Assembly: GCF_031143425.1 (NCBI RefSeq)
Contig: NC_090448.1
Coordinates: 337,211,177-337,275,176 of the forward strand
Length of the DNA stretch: 64,000 nucleotides
Source of the DNA: Pleurodeles waltl
Taxonomy: Eukaryota; Chordata; Amphibia; Caudata; Salamandridae
Direction: 5' to 3'
Shown here: positions 46,947 to 57,790 of the stretch, in pieces
Layout: every line of letters starts with the position of its first letter
Numbering within the stretch: the stretch's first letter is position 1
The notes under the pieces: generated by a model
What the model was told of the DNA's origin: nothing
Databases searched by the model: none
The model's input: the letters and a program-made list of their open reading frames with translations, nothing else
Position numbers and translations under genes: made by a program

Positions 46947-47633
46947 GTATCTCTTTGGCGATGGCTTGCCACAGTCCTCTCTTCTGATGGGCGATGTCAG
47001 GATTAGGTCTAGGGCCCACCCCTACCTACGCTTCATGCATCTGCAGTACTTTTTGCGTGCCTCTAATTGTCCCCTCATGTTCCAAGAAACGTCATCAACA
47101 TTGCCTCCTCTGTGGGAAAGCTCATGTAGCTGCGGGGTCAGGACATTGGTGGACACGATGTACTTATCATTGTTATGTGTCCTATGAACAAGTCGTTTCT
47201 TGAAAGAACTACAATTCCAAGTATTTTAGGGGCAGCGGCCAGCTTGGGGTGTGGCAGGCCTATAAAGTCCATCCACACCCAGACACGTGTGCTCACTATT
47301 TTGGAGACTTCGGTTCTGTCTGAGCCTTTGGAGTGTCTCTCCAGAGGAATGAGCTGAGTTGTTGCTGTTCGGAGCGTCCTGTTTCCATGCGGATACAAGA
47401 TAATGAGTAGGTCGTACTCATAGTGGTAAGGTCAATCGAAGGGCTTTGTTATTTGAAACAAGTGTATTCAGACCTAGAACTCTGTCTGCAAAGGAAAGGT
47501 AATTACAACTGGATACAGTTGCATTCGCGAACTACGTTCAACCAGAGAACATTGCAATAGCGGCCTAACGTTGAGAGTTTTGGAATATTGGGCATTGAAG
47601 AGGAAAACTTTGTTTATTCTTTGAAAACACATA

Positions 47634-47804
47634 GGGCCTGATTCTAACTTTGGAGGACGGTGTTAAACCGTCCCAAAAGTGGCGGATATACCACCTACCG
47701 TATTACGAGTCCATTATATCCTATGGAACTCGTAATACGGTAGGTGGTATATCCGCCACTTTTGGGACGGTTTAACACCGTCCTCCAAAGTTAGAATCAG
47801 GCCC
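47634..47804. mobile_element. Near-perfect 171-bp palindromic MITE
   Basis: The left arm from GGGCCTGATTCTAACTTTGG to TACCGTATTACGAGT pairs without mismatch with the right arm over about 77 bp, leaving a short loop that itself starts CCAT and ends ATGG. ATA flanks both sides (47631-47633 and 47805-47807), a 3-bp duplication. No coding capacity. The absence of arm divergence suggests a young insertion or gene conversion between arms. Confidence 0.9.
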
Positions 47805-48233
47805 ATAGTTGCAAATCGTGCTGTTATCATTCTCGATTCAGCTGTGTGTGAGGAAGACGCGCTTCAGTCACAAAGAGAGAAAATGAATGTTTGATAGACT
47901 CTTTTCTTTTGGGAGTAACCTACATTGTTGGTAGTGTGGAAAAAACAAAGGTTATGCACATGAGTGAGACATACGATTGAGTTTTTTGTAGAATCTTATG
48001 CCAAGGTGACACTCAGTTATGGAAAGCACAATTAATACTCTGTAATGATATTGAGTAAACTGTCATTGGTGCAATCGTCGTTTAACCTATTGGTCACTTC
48101 TCATATATTGTGATTACATGTTCGCCCCTACTCCAAAGCAGTCACGCTTAATTCACAAAGGTCTAGTCTTGCTGTTACAAAGATGTCTTCGTCCAGGAGT
48201 ATGATAGTTGTTATTTTGACAAAGTTATAAATA

Positions 48234-48250
48234 AATATATATATATATAT
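48234..48250. repeat. (TA)n microsatellite
   Basis: Short TA run near the right edge of the LTR-like segment. Confidence 0.85.
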
Positions 48251-48661
48251 TGAGTTTTAACCATTTTTGTTTTCAGATCTCCTTCCCTGCAGTCCCCTGT
48301 CCTAACTTCCCTTCCCCCCACCTGGAGTCTCCAAGACTCAGTGCTATAATAGCCTTCTGAGTTGGTGACATCTGGAGGTGGGCCTTTTGCTCAGCAGTGT
48401 GCAGATCCAGAGGAAAGGGCACTGTGACAGAGAATGACCTGTATGGGACACACTAAGCAGAAAAACAGACGTCAGGATGTGGGCATCTTATACAGATGAC
48501 ATGCCGTCCCCTATGGAACGGACATTTCAAAAAGACATGTAACCAACCCACAAACAGTACATGCCACACAATCTACGGCTGTGCAGTTACAAATCGAACA
48601 CACATGCATACAGGCATCCGCCCCCATCACACACATCCAAGCAAGACATCCGCCAACTCAC

Positions 48662-48775
48662 CTGCTCCTCTGGTCGCCCATATAACTTGGCATGCAGGGG
48701 TAGGACCCTGTCCACCAGCTTCTCAAACTCTTCTGTTGTGAAGGCCGGGCCCCGTTCCCCTGTGACCCACGCCAT
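48662..48775 (-). pseudogene. Harbinger Myb-like protein, first coding exon
   Basis: From a minus-strand ATG at 48775-48773 the frame reads GPAFTTEEFEKLVDRVLPLH then AKLYGRPEEQ and ends at a consensus donor (CAG/GTGAGT, phase 0). This is the first helix of the Myb/SANT-like domain found in Harbinger second proteins (FTxEE..LVDxVLP). The frame stays open to 48808, so the start could lie slightly upstream. This exon itself shows no stop. The rest of the domain is in the exon at 44.0-47.0 kb. Confidence 0.75.
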
Positions 48776-48808
48776 TGGAGTAACCAGGGTCAGGACACAG
48801 CAGCACAC

Positions 48809-49419
48809 GCTGTGGAGTACTTGCTTGCACGGTAATCAGTAGTCATGTGTCAGGGGTGTGACGGCATGGCGTACGTTCCGCGGGGGTGTGCACCGTCAGC
48901 GCCGGCGGCGATCATGATAGGCCCAGGTTCCCCATTGACAACCATGTAATCCAATGAGTAGGTGCCCGGCGGTGAACACCGTCTTCCGCCATGACGACTA
49001 CAGCCAGCGGAATGATGTCACTTCCACTCCCTCAGACCTGGATGGCAGAAGGCTGCCATCTTGCAAGCACCACATACATATATCCTGGCCAGGGGTCCCA
49101 TTCAGGGCCTCCAAATGTCAGCCCTTAGTCGCTTTCTCACATGAGTGACTGATCCTCACATGCACCCATCTTATGAAATGTGTCCACACTGGGATGCCAT
49201 TACAACAGAGCTGACCCTGCACACATGTGCCTAACGTCGTACATAATCCATAGCGTCTGTCAAGTAACCTACGTATTGCACATCCATTAATACATTTACA
49301 ACCTGTTTGGGACGTGTATGGGTGATCCTCATATGTGTTTTTTCATCCACCACAGGTACAGACCCTTGTAGCGAGGGAGGGCCCCATGTGTGTACAGACC
49401 TCTTGTTGATTTGAAAACC
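48809..49419. promoter_or_regulatory. Divergent intergenic region between the two Harbinger genes
   Basis: The Myb-like gene starts leftwards and the transposase rightwards from this 0.6-kb stretch, so both promoters should lie here. I see no clear TATA box. GC-rich blocks around 48880-49010 contain the inverted motif CCGGCGG. The role is inferred from layout only. Confidence 0.4.
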
Positions 49420-50476
49420 ATGGATGAATGTCACATCATTGTCACCTACAGACTCAATCAAGCTACAATCCATGACCTATGTGCCTTACTGGATCCTGTA
49501 CTTAGACCGTCTAGTCAGAATCAGCATGCCATCCCTACTGAAGTGCAAGTGCTATCTGGGCTACATTTTTGGGCTACAGGCTCATTTCAGGTGACAGTGG
49601 GCATGGGCACAGGGTTCTCACAGCCAATGTTCAGCCTCGTCCTGTCAAAATTCCTGGATGCATCCGTCCAACACCTGCAGACATATGTCCAGTTTCCCCA
49701 AAGAGCTGAACTACCAGTTATCCAGTCTGGATTTTATGCCTTGACTAAAATCCCCCATGTGATATGTGCCATTGATGGAACCCACAGCTCTCATCCCCCA
49801 AGAGAGAATGAACAGGTGTACAGGAATCAAAAGAACTTCCACTCCATGAACATATAACTGGTGTGTACTGCTGACCAGCACATATCACATGTAAATGCCA
49901 GGTTTCCAGGATCAGTCCATGATTCCTTTGTCCCGAGGAACAGCAGTGTGCCACATGTGATGGAACAGCTACAAGGGGACAGAAGTTGGCTCATAGGTGA
50001 GTGTGTATGACACTGGATCAGTACATAGCTGACAGCCAGGCTGTATGCAAGTCATGGCAGTTTGTTAAAGTCCTCTTTCGCCCACTTTTGCAGGTGATTC
50101 TGGCTACCCCAACTTGCAATGGCTCCTGACAAGTGTAAGGAATCCCAGGACAGATGCAGAGAGGAATTATAATGAGGCCCATGGACGTACGAGGAGGGTG
50201 ATTAAGCGCACTATAGGTCTCCTGAAGGCTGGATTTTGTTGCCTCCATCTCTCTGGGGAATCCCTGTGCTATGGCCCTGAGAAGGTGTGTAGAATAGTGG
50301 TGGCCTGCTGCATGCTGCACAACTTGGCTGTGAGGAAGGCTAGCCCCCTTTTAGAGGAGAATGGTTCTGTCCAACCAGACATGCAACCTCTGAGAGGAGA
50401 TGAGAGTAATGGTGAGGATGAAGAGGGGGAGGATGTCAACTCCAGGAACCAGCTGATCCGCCTATACTTCCAGTGA
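49420..50476 (+). pseudogene. HARBI1-like DDE transposase with one intron
   Basis: Exon 1 (49420-49996) encodes the helical N-terminal part and two catalytic blocks, CAIDGTHS (first Asp, codon 49774-49776) and NARFPGSVHDSF (second Asp, codon 49921-49923). A GT-AG intron (49997-50093, phase 1, GTGAGTG...TTTGCAG) follows. Exon 2 encodes GDSGYPNLQWLL, NYNEAHGRTRRV, then IKRTIGLLKAGF and a cysteine-containing CCMLHNLA, ending with an acidic tail and NQLIRLYFQ. Length would be about 319 residues, near the usual 330-360. The third catalytic Glu (normally in the VIERxxGxLK block) is Lys (AAG at 50204-50206). A stop at 49855-49857 interrupts exon 1. Both make this copy inactive. Confidence 0.9.
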
Positions 50477-50479
50477 CTA

Positions 50480-52010
50480 TGAGGTACTGTTCACAGATGC
50501 TGTTGTCTTCACTGCATAGTCTGACTCATGTGCTTGGTGATATGGTGTCTGTAGTCACTGACACTGTTAACTGAAGACTGAAGTGGCATGTGGCAGGGAA
50601 ACCGAAATGGTGGACATTCTAACTTACTTCAGACACTACAGTGCATGGGATTTCCTTACTGCAAAAAAGGTATGAATATGACATTGACTGCCTAATGCAT
50701 ACACACTCACAATTGTATACTCATAATGACAGAAGACATACGATTTGGTGTAGATGTGCTTTTATTAAGTATCACCAATTTGTAAGTTTGCTGTACAGTG
50801 ATATGGAGTGGGCTCATGATGCATACTCTGGTGCATGGCCTCAGCTGTTGGTGGCAGTGGGAAGTGGGTTAATGAGACGTGTATATTAGGTGCAAGGTGG
50901 CACCACATTACAGGGAGAAGGCACATTTTCCTCTGCAATCAAGAAGGAAACTTGAGAGATGTGTGACAGGCACTCCCAGACCAAGTCTCAAAGTGGTTGC
51001 AATTTGGGTGTTGGAATTCTTGTTTCTTCCATTAGGCTTCAGTTGTGTGAAGTTCTTTTGGACTTATTTTTTTAAATTAGTATTTAATACATTTTTTTTC
51101 AGCATACATTAGTGGTGATTTATAATCACCTGCCAAGAAGCAAGAAAACACCACAATTACTAAAACTTCAACAAAACAAGCCCAAAAATGAAATACAATG
51201 GCACATGCATGGTGTAACAAATTCCCATATAACAAAATACAAACAGATTAGCTAGGCCTGCGGTCAGGATTGATTAGTAGTATTGCATCCCTCCATCAAG
51301 AGATGGATTTCTAGGTAGTATGATAGGCACATTACCCCAGGCACTGATCAGGAGTCGAAGTCTTCTGCAGCCTTGTAGCTGCATCTTTATATAGGTGTCC
51401 ATATATGTTTGGGTCAGCTCTTGAGAGTCTACACTTCAGAGTATATTCCAGCATTTAGATTACAATGTCCAGCACTGCAACGTCATTAACTGGCTAAGGG
51501 TAATATATTTAGCTTATTAATGGAGTTCTTAACCGGATTCTTCAGTTAGGAGCGTCAGAGCACATTTATCTAATACATGTGCCTTAGGGGAGTAAATTGT
51601 GGAAAGTCTGTCCTGTCTGGAAAGCCTAAACCATGCTCTTACTGTAGATGTCACTGTGTTTCCTGAGTATGGCGTTGGAACATGGTGTATCGCATAGCTG
51701 CCACATCGATAGATTCTGTTTCCATTACAATGGGAGGCATAAGGTGAGGAGGCATATACTCATACATAAAGCATAACATGCTTGCGCGTCTAGGTAATAC
51801 ATCTGAGGGTCAGAACCAAGAAGCATCCCACCTCAAATAGCAGGGTATTTCCAATTGAAATCTGGATCCTCGTCTATGTGTATGTATTGGTATTTCATTT
51901 TTAGCACAAACCTAGTTAAAAAGCAATGGAGCAGTGAGGTTGGTAGATGGTCTACAAGATCATGTACAACAAGTGGGGATTACACAAACACATTTGCACA
52001 CATTACATTT
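50480..52010. other. Harbinger 3' flank and unassigned sequence
   Basis: The first few hundred bases should be the transposase 3' UTR and subterminal region, but no copy of the TGTGGTCATTATGAAC end in inverse orientation is visible. From about 51.1 kb the sequence is AT-rich and unrecognised. Confidence 0.4.
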
Positions 52011-52014
52011 CCCT

Positions 52015-52146
52015 TTTTATTAGGCACAGAGATTAAGTGATATGCCCAGAAACGCACAAACTGGAGTCAATTGCGGAGGATGGGATTTGAACCTGGGTCA
52101 CCAGATTCCAAGAACGGCAGTTCTAGCAACTATGCCACATCTCCTA
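52015..52146 (-). repeat. tRNA-derived SINE with MIR-like core
   Basis: On the minus strand the copy begins AGGAGATGTGGCATAGTTGC, containing a polymerase III A box (about 52137-52125), then a B box GGTTCAAATCC (52093-52083). The distance between them is that of a tRNA-like head. The downstream part, TGGGCATATCACTTAATCTC followed by TGTGCCT, matches the conserved TGGGCAAGTCACTTAACCTC core of MIR-type SINEs. It ends near the TAATAAAAAGGG stretch. Confidence 0.8.
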
Positions 52147-52479
52147 GATGAATGCATTTAAAGTAAGTAGTCTAGAGAAAAAAATTATCTGGATAGATTA
52201 AAAGGTATATTTGCGAATTTGCATTTACCAGGGCCATTCTCCCTTCCATCAAAATTGGAAGCTCCAGCCAGCAAGCAGTTTGGGTGTGGATTTTATCCAA
52301 TTGTGGACCATAGTTGTCTCTAGAACCTTGTCACAGTCCCAATAGATTTGGATTGCAAGAAACCATACAGGTTCTTCACTCCGCTGCAGGCCATATACTT
52401 ATTCTACGAGCGTAGTATTTTGTGTTAGTGAAAGGATTACAGATTTTAACCAAGTAATGCTTATGGGGTGGGTGGGGTC

Positions 52480-55161
52480 AGTCAATTTGCTATGACACGC
52501 ACTAGTATCTTATTGTTGATATTCAAGAGGGACAATAGGAAATGTGACTTAGTGCCAGGGGTCCTTGCCTGGTTTCAGGTGTTTGTTGATTATAACTTTG
52601 TGAGTACTTGGAGGAAGGGTTTCACACTCTAGTGCCTCATTATATAAACACACAAGACATGGTGTGAGGTGAATTTTAGAGGCTTCATGGAATCCAATAC
52701 TGAGGGTGTCAGAATCAGATGCTTTAGCTGCAGCCAGACTGTTTACTGCAACTTTAATGTCTTTCAGTGTTAGGGGATTGTTCAAAGTCGGTCTTTCATT
52801 TTCTTCTACTTTGCGGACGTGAAGTGTGGGTGGTCCAATGTACAACAGTTGCTCAAAAGAGATGAACCAAGGTATTTACAGGGCTTCATACTTTCTTTCA
52901 TTATTCTTTCTACCATAGTCAGTTTCAGAAAGATAGGAAAGTCTTTCATGCGTTTGGGTGCTTACACTTTTCCAGATTCATCGAGTTCTCCTAAGTGATC
53001 TCACTTGCTGCTTCTTCTCCTTGGAATCTCTCAAAATAAAAAGGTCAAAGGTAAGTAGAAAGAAAGAAAAATAAAGGAGCAAATCTTCACTTCTCCTACA
53101 GGATTTGTCAGTAACTCTATCCCTTTTTTCCTTTCCCGTTTCTTCTCTTAGTTTCTCCAGTGGCTGTACCATTACTCGGCTATTGCTTCTAAAAAAAGCT
53201 TGTTCCTTTCTATTTTTTTCCAAGGATGACAGAGAAGAAAGGCTACTCATTGACAACATGTGCTTCAGATAATATTTCTCAGCGTGTCATCACTTACAAC
53301 TGTGGTGGTTTGATTTTGTAGTGTTACTGTCTCTGAGGCCCTGCCACCCACCTGGGTTGCCTTGATTCTCTAGAGTGGTAGAAGGACTTTTGTCTTGTAA
53401 ATGGGGAGGGCAGAAGTCATCCCTCTGCTGGTCTCAGTGTGGTAATCCATTTGGTGGTTGCCCTGTTTGGAGCCACCTCTTCTTCCCCCACATTTCCTCC
53501 TGGAAGTGAAGAACAGGGCCCCGCAGGTAGCTGAGGACTATAAGACATTGGACTGTAACGTAGTATCCCTTTTCATGCACAATTGTTCTTCCCTCCTAAT
53601 GGCAGTTCAGCAAAATTGGCTGCAGCGCTCTGGAAGTCCTGCAGAAATAATTGCATAATTTCTTTTTATTGATAAAGCCCCTTCGTTCATCTAGTCCTGG
53701 TTCTATTTCTAGCTTCTCTATTTCTTTCACTTAGAGCCTGTTTTCTCTTTCTTTGAGTCTGTATGACCCTTTTCTAAGTCCATTTTCCCTAATGATATCT
53801 CCTTGTCTCTTTTTCTTAGGTATTGCCTCCTGCACCAGTTCATTGCAAGAACCCTCTCCAAATTTGCTTCTGCAGCATAACCCCACACCAGTGCCACATC
53901 TTCCAGATATTAATTTGTTTGACATACTGTTTTTGTCATACATAACTGGGTGTAATATGACAAAAAAGGTCTCATGAATATCCATCAATGCAGGGCAGCA
54001 TTGTTTTGGGAGTCTCTGATAAAGGATATTATGGTATTTTTGTGAGTATTCCTGATCAGGGACGCAATGATTCTCCCAAGCCTTTCCCCATCACCATAAA
54101 TCAGACTTGTGTTTCATTACTCATTAAGTACACCTCCTGTTCCACCAGTACCCAGAGCTCCATGAACAGTCTTGGTTATTTCTGCCAGCACTGTCTTCTT
54201 GCCCCCAGCCAAAGTTCATACCCTGGTCTAGGTCTCTAAGCTCGGGCTCCAAGGTCTGTAATCGCTCTCTAATAACTTTTAGTAACCAAGCTTGTTTAGA
54301 AAGAGAGACCCCTCCTCTAATTAATGTCTTGACTGCTTCTCACATTGTTGAAAAATGTAGCACTGTGTGAAGATTAAGCTCAAAGTATTTTTTAATGGCA
54401 TCAGCAATCTCACCTTAAGCACCAAGTCCCTCAGTGCATCAGATCAAAATCTCCAAGAGCTATAATGCCCTCCCTTAATGAGTAGAGTGAGCTCCACTGT
54501 CACAGGGGAATGAGACGATAACATACAAGGAAGATAGGTTATATCAGAGACCCATGGCATTGCACAACCAAAAATCAATGAGAGTCTTGGAGTTGTGCAC
54601 TTGGGGACAATAGGAGTAGCCTCTCTTATTGCCCATCATTTCACACAAGACATCATGCAGGGCTAGCATCCCAAATTCATATAATAACCCTTGAGATGTC
54701 ATGTTTACCATTGTGTTACAGCTGTTAGAATGGTCTATGTCAAGGTTTAATACCATACTGAAGTCTGCTCCCCAACAGCATATATTGAGTGTTTCCTGGT
54801 ATCTGCATGGGTTGGATACGTGTAGGAAAGTGTTTATGTCAGATGTGTTTGGATCGTAGACAACAATCAGTCTTATTGGGATATTGGTCAGGTGGCTTAT
54901 GATAATAACATATCTTCCAGATGGGTCACACAAAGCAGTTAGGTATTTATAAACTATGTTCCTATCAATTATTATTGCCACTCCATGTAAATATTGATCG
55001 CTACTCTTATCTATCTGTGAAATTTGGGGATTTGTCTTCTAAAGTAGGGCAATATTAACCCTGTGTCTATTTAAATATGCATTCCACACTTAACCCCCAA
55101 TATTTTATGATAATACCATGCTTTTTGTGGGACGACTAGTTGTATCTTTAGCACTAGACAT
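52480..55161 (-). mobile_element. L1 ORF2: endonuclease and start of reverse transcriptase
   Basis: The minus-strand ATG at 55161-55159 opens a region with NIALL-KTNPQIS (the L1 QETH block), GVAIIIDRNIVY, DPSGRYVIIISHL and IRLIVVYDPN (54981-54840), all L1 endonuclease blocks. A stretch with YFELNLHTVLHF and IRGGVSLSKQAWL (54400-54290) is the linker. The RT start lies at 52845-52549 with LTLKDIKVAVNSLAAAKASD (L1 has NKAPGPDG here), CLVCLYNEALE and HLKPGKDP. The catalytic FADD block is missing; the copy seems truncated at its 3' side near 52.2-52.5 kb. Many stops. It may contain a foreign insertion around 53.3-54.0 kb. Confidence 0.75.
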
Positions 55162-55269
55162 GTTTAATTATATGGTTAAGAATAACCATACAATGGAGCT
55201 CAGTCAAGGCAGATAAGAATTATTGTGCATCGGGGGAAGGAAATGGTGGGGGCTGAAATATAACAAACC

Positions 55270-57790
55270 TATGACAATAACAGTTAACCTATCCCAGACT
55301 GACGGTCTGCAGTGCTTTCAGAACGCCATCCAGGCATAATCTACGATGAACGGCCTGACAATAAACACCATGAAGACAAAAATGATGAACTGCTCCAGAA
55401 GAATAAATGGAAAGGCTAACTGGTCCCTTGACTCCATCAAGGTTGATCAAAAAAGTGAATATAAATATCTTGGCCTCCTATTCAACAGCAACAGAACCTT
55501 GAGGAGGAAATTAGAAGAAAAGGGTTTACCCTGGCAGTGGGCTAAGAGCCCTATTTAGAAACCGAAACAGTCTGACATATAGCCCCATTTCAGAAATTGC
55601 CAAGGCAAAGGTGGTGTCTACCTAAGCCTTACGGGGCAGAGATTAAAAAATCCTGGCCACAGTCATTGCAAGAATATACAGGCAAACATTCAAACTCCCC
55701 AGCTATACATCATTTGCCGAGATCAGGCTAGAGTTTGGTTTAGTCAACCAGTCTTTTGCCAGGCAAGCTGCATTTGCCACCATCTGTTATAGACTAAAAA
55801 CCACAAAGGAAAATTCCATAAATTTCAACACATGGTTGGAAATAATCACTAGAGCTTACTCATCTGCCAGAGACAATATCAATGCAACTATTGACCTGTT
55901 TGAGCTAGCAGAATTACTGTCTGTAGAAGTGAGCTACGAAACCTTTAAAAGAGCTGTCAATAAACGTCCAAATTATTATCAACTTTAGAGGACAGGGCAA
56001 CCCTGGAGAAAATCCACACACCTAGATTGTATTAAACAGCTACATATCCTTGAAATCACAGCAATATCTGGGGGAAGTCATCAACAGTAGCATAAAATGC
56101 CAATACTTGAAATACCGGCTAGGAATACTGTCTTTAAATTCATCACCTCGTCGAGGGCAGAAGGGAAGCTGGCCGCAGACTGTGCGGTCATCCAAAAGAG
56201 GACGCAACTTACACTATTTAACTTTGCAGTCTACCCAAAGCCTCCATCAACGTTTCTTGTTCCGTCTTTGGAATCAGTCAGGGGTGTGCTCTTGCAGACA
56301 AGCAATACTCGTCTGCCTTAATTCAGCTGAGCCACAATTTATCTCCCGAACTGTGAAATATCTTCAAGGAGTCGAAAGATCCCTGAAGAAGGCATCCAAT
56401 TGGATTGAACACAACCCTCTACCTTGATACTTTGATCTAGGATCAAGAATGTCTCCACCTTTCTTATAACATGCAAACTAGTCAAACCAGTTAATAACCC
56501 CCCGGCACTCTAAGGCATACCTGAATAGAATTCCCAACATTGAAACTCTGCTTCATCAACGAAAGAGGGAGAAATAAGCCAACAACTTTTTGTCTCTCCA
56601 GGACTGCACAATCCGCACTTTAACCTACCTACTTTGCATTCCCTTTCCATCAGGTACCCAACAGATCCCAATGGAACTTCAGAATAGAACCAAATAAAAT
56701 TCCCCCCACTGATACTTTGCCTCATCAAGGAAAGAGTGAGAGACCACGCCTCACAATCAAGCTAGTTTCACTAGTCAATAACATTTTGGTTCTCCAGAGT
56801 CGCACACTGCACTATAATCAACCTCCTTGCACCCCTTCTCCACAGGGACTGAATGGTTCCCAATGAGGCATAAGTAACCAAATATATTCAAGGTCAAAGG
56901 TTTACGCCCAAGCACTCTAGGCTAACCCCATCTTGCACTTTGCTTTGTTTGGAGACAGCTATCTTTTATTGTTGCTTGCTGACTTAAAGCGTTTTCATTT
57001 TTTTCAATGCTGCGTCTGTTCTTGGAGAACTTTTAGCAATTTTGCATAACAAGTCATTATTTGCCCAGCTGGACGAGGGATACACCTACATGGTGACAAG
57101 ATTATGACACTAGACGCTGCTGACACCCTTTTGCACAAGTATGTGTGTCTCGGTCTGGATAACAGCTTCCAGCTGGAGTGTGCATGCCAGTCACGAAATT
57201 AAAAGCTTTCTTACTACTTCTGCTCTTCTTCTGTTTTCTGGTTCAAAATGTAAAGCATAAGACCTATAGATAAACCCAACCTTGCACCCTGCATTGAAAT
57301 AAGACAACTATCTCTTATGTTGTTTTTAAGTGTTTTTACTCGTAATGAATGCTGGGACTATCCTATGGAAAGGTTCTAGCACTTTTTTGCCGGTTACGAA
57401 ATTAAAAGCCTTGTATTGCTTTTTGGATCAAAAGCTTAAGCGAAAGCACTTCAGACAATAGCAATTTTGCACCTTGCACAGAAAAGAGACAACCATTTCT
57501 TATGTTTTAAAATGCATTTCTATGTAATTTTGGGTCTGCGTATGGGAAGGTTTTAGTAACCTATTACTACACTCACTTGGTCAAAAGGCACATCCAAATG
57601 GCGAGAAGTCCAGAACATTAGACGCCGTTGACATTTCACACAAGTACCTTTGCCCTAGAATGGTTCACATGCTATTTACGAACTTAAAAGCCTTTTATTG
57701 TTTATTGTCTTCCATTGCTTCTTTGAATTTCTTGCATGTTGTATATTGTAATTATTTAATTAATCTAACAATGAAGAACAGTCACATTAT
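55270..57790 (+). mobile_element. 5'-truncated LINE (jockey/CR1-like) with long 3' UTR
   Basis: Plus strand. It starts just after the catalytic RT motif: NGLTINTMKTKMMNCSRR and YKYLGLLFNSN (near 55350-55500), which is the RT thumb-side block, then frameshifts and SYTSFAEIRLEFGLVNQSFA near 55702-55760, the same post-RT block as in the LINE at 13.7 kb. The ORF is followed by a 3' UTR of over 1 kb with diverged repeats. The copy ends near 57790 at TAATCTAACAATGAAG. Confidence 0.7.
56510..57690. repeat. Diverged tandem repeats in the LINE 3' UTR
   Basis: Two motif sets recur. CGAAATTAAAAGCCTT appears near 57197, 57396 and 57678. TTGCACCTTGCA followed by GAGACAACCATTTCTTATG appears near 56934, 57286 and 57468. 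In the left part a GCTTCATCAACGAAAGAGGG block recurs near 56550 and 56728. Spacings are about 180-350 bp. Confidence 0.55.

Larger units (their letters stand above)
44039..46992 (-). pseudogene. Harbinger Myb/SANT-like domain exon, split by an LTR
   Basis: Read on the minus strand, 46992-46947 encodes AHQKRGLWQAIAKEI and 44257-44039 continues with RTLGVYNWWTTHCRKRWEDL. Together they form the second half of a Myb/SANT-type DNA-binding domain (helix with conserved Trp residues, then CRKRWEDL). The LTR at 44263-46946 lies between them with a GTATC duplication, and removing it with one duplicate restores the frame. In-frame stops follow in the 44.0-44.2 kb part, at the positions after EDLKR, after GKASQ and after AAQQP, each explained by one transition from Trp, Arg or Gln codons. 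A donor GTGAGT begins at 44038. The upstream acceptor could not be fixed. Confidence 0.75.
47160..48270 (+). mobile_element. LTR-like insertion in the Harbinger intron, edges uncertain
   Basis: The stretch differs in composition from the Harbinger intron on both sides. It has a promoter-like left part on the plus strand: AACTACAATTCC near 47207 (resembles the ZNF143-type motif) and a CCTATAAAG box near 47259. The right end is near the (TA)n at 48.24 kb. No TG...CA ends with a convincing duplication could be fixed, so type and limits are inferred. Confidence 0.4.
46993..48661 (-). other. Intron of the Harbinger Myb-like gene, with nested insertions
   Basis: Begins at a clear donor, CAG then GTGAGT on the minus strand (GT at 48661-48660). 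It contains an LTR-like segment and a palindromic MITE described separately. The acceptor near 47.0 kb was not identified. Confidence 0.55.
41415..51110. mobile_element. Autonomous-type PIF/Harbinger transposon, interrupted and inactive
   Basis: The left end TGTGGTCATTATGAAC follows a TTA trinucleotide (41412-41414), the Harbinger target site, and resembles the 15-bp end of the hairpin-chain MITE. The element contains two genes in divergent orientation: a Myb/SANT-like DNA-binding gene on the minus strand (48775 down to about 42025) and a DDE transposase on the plus strand (49420-50476). This pair is what autonomous Harbinger elements carry; the Myb-like protein helps the transposase enter the nucleus and bind the ends. 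Later insertions (an LTR at 44263-46946 and an LTR-like segment at about 47160-48270) enlarge it. No right-hand inverted repeat is visible up to 51.3 kb, so the right end is placed arbitrarily or is truncated. Confidence 0.8.

Noticed and set aside
52081..52146. Possible tRNA gene from A and B boxes
   Set aside because: The fold lacks a proper acceptor and anticodon stem, and the MIR-like core follows; a SINE head explains it.
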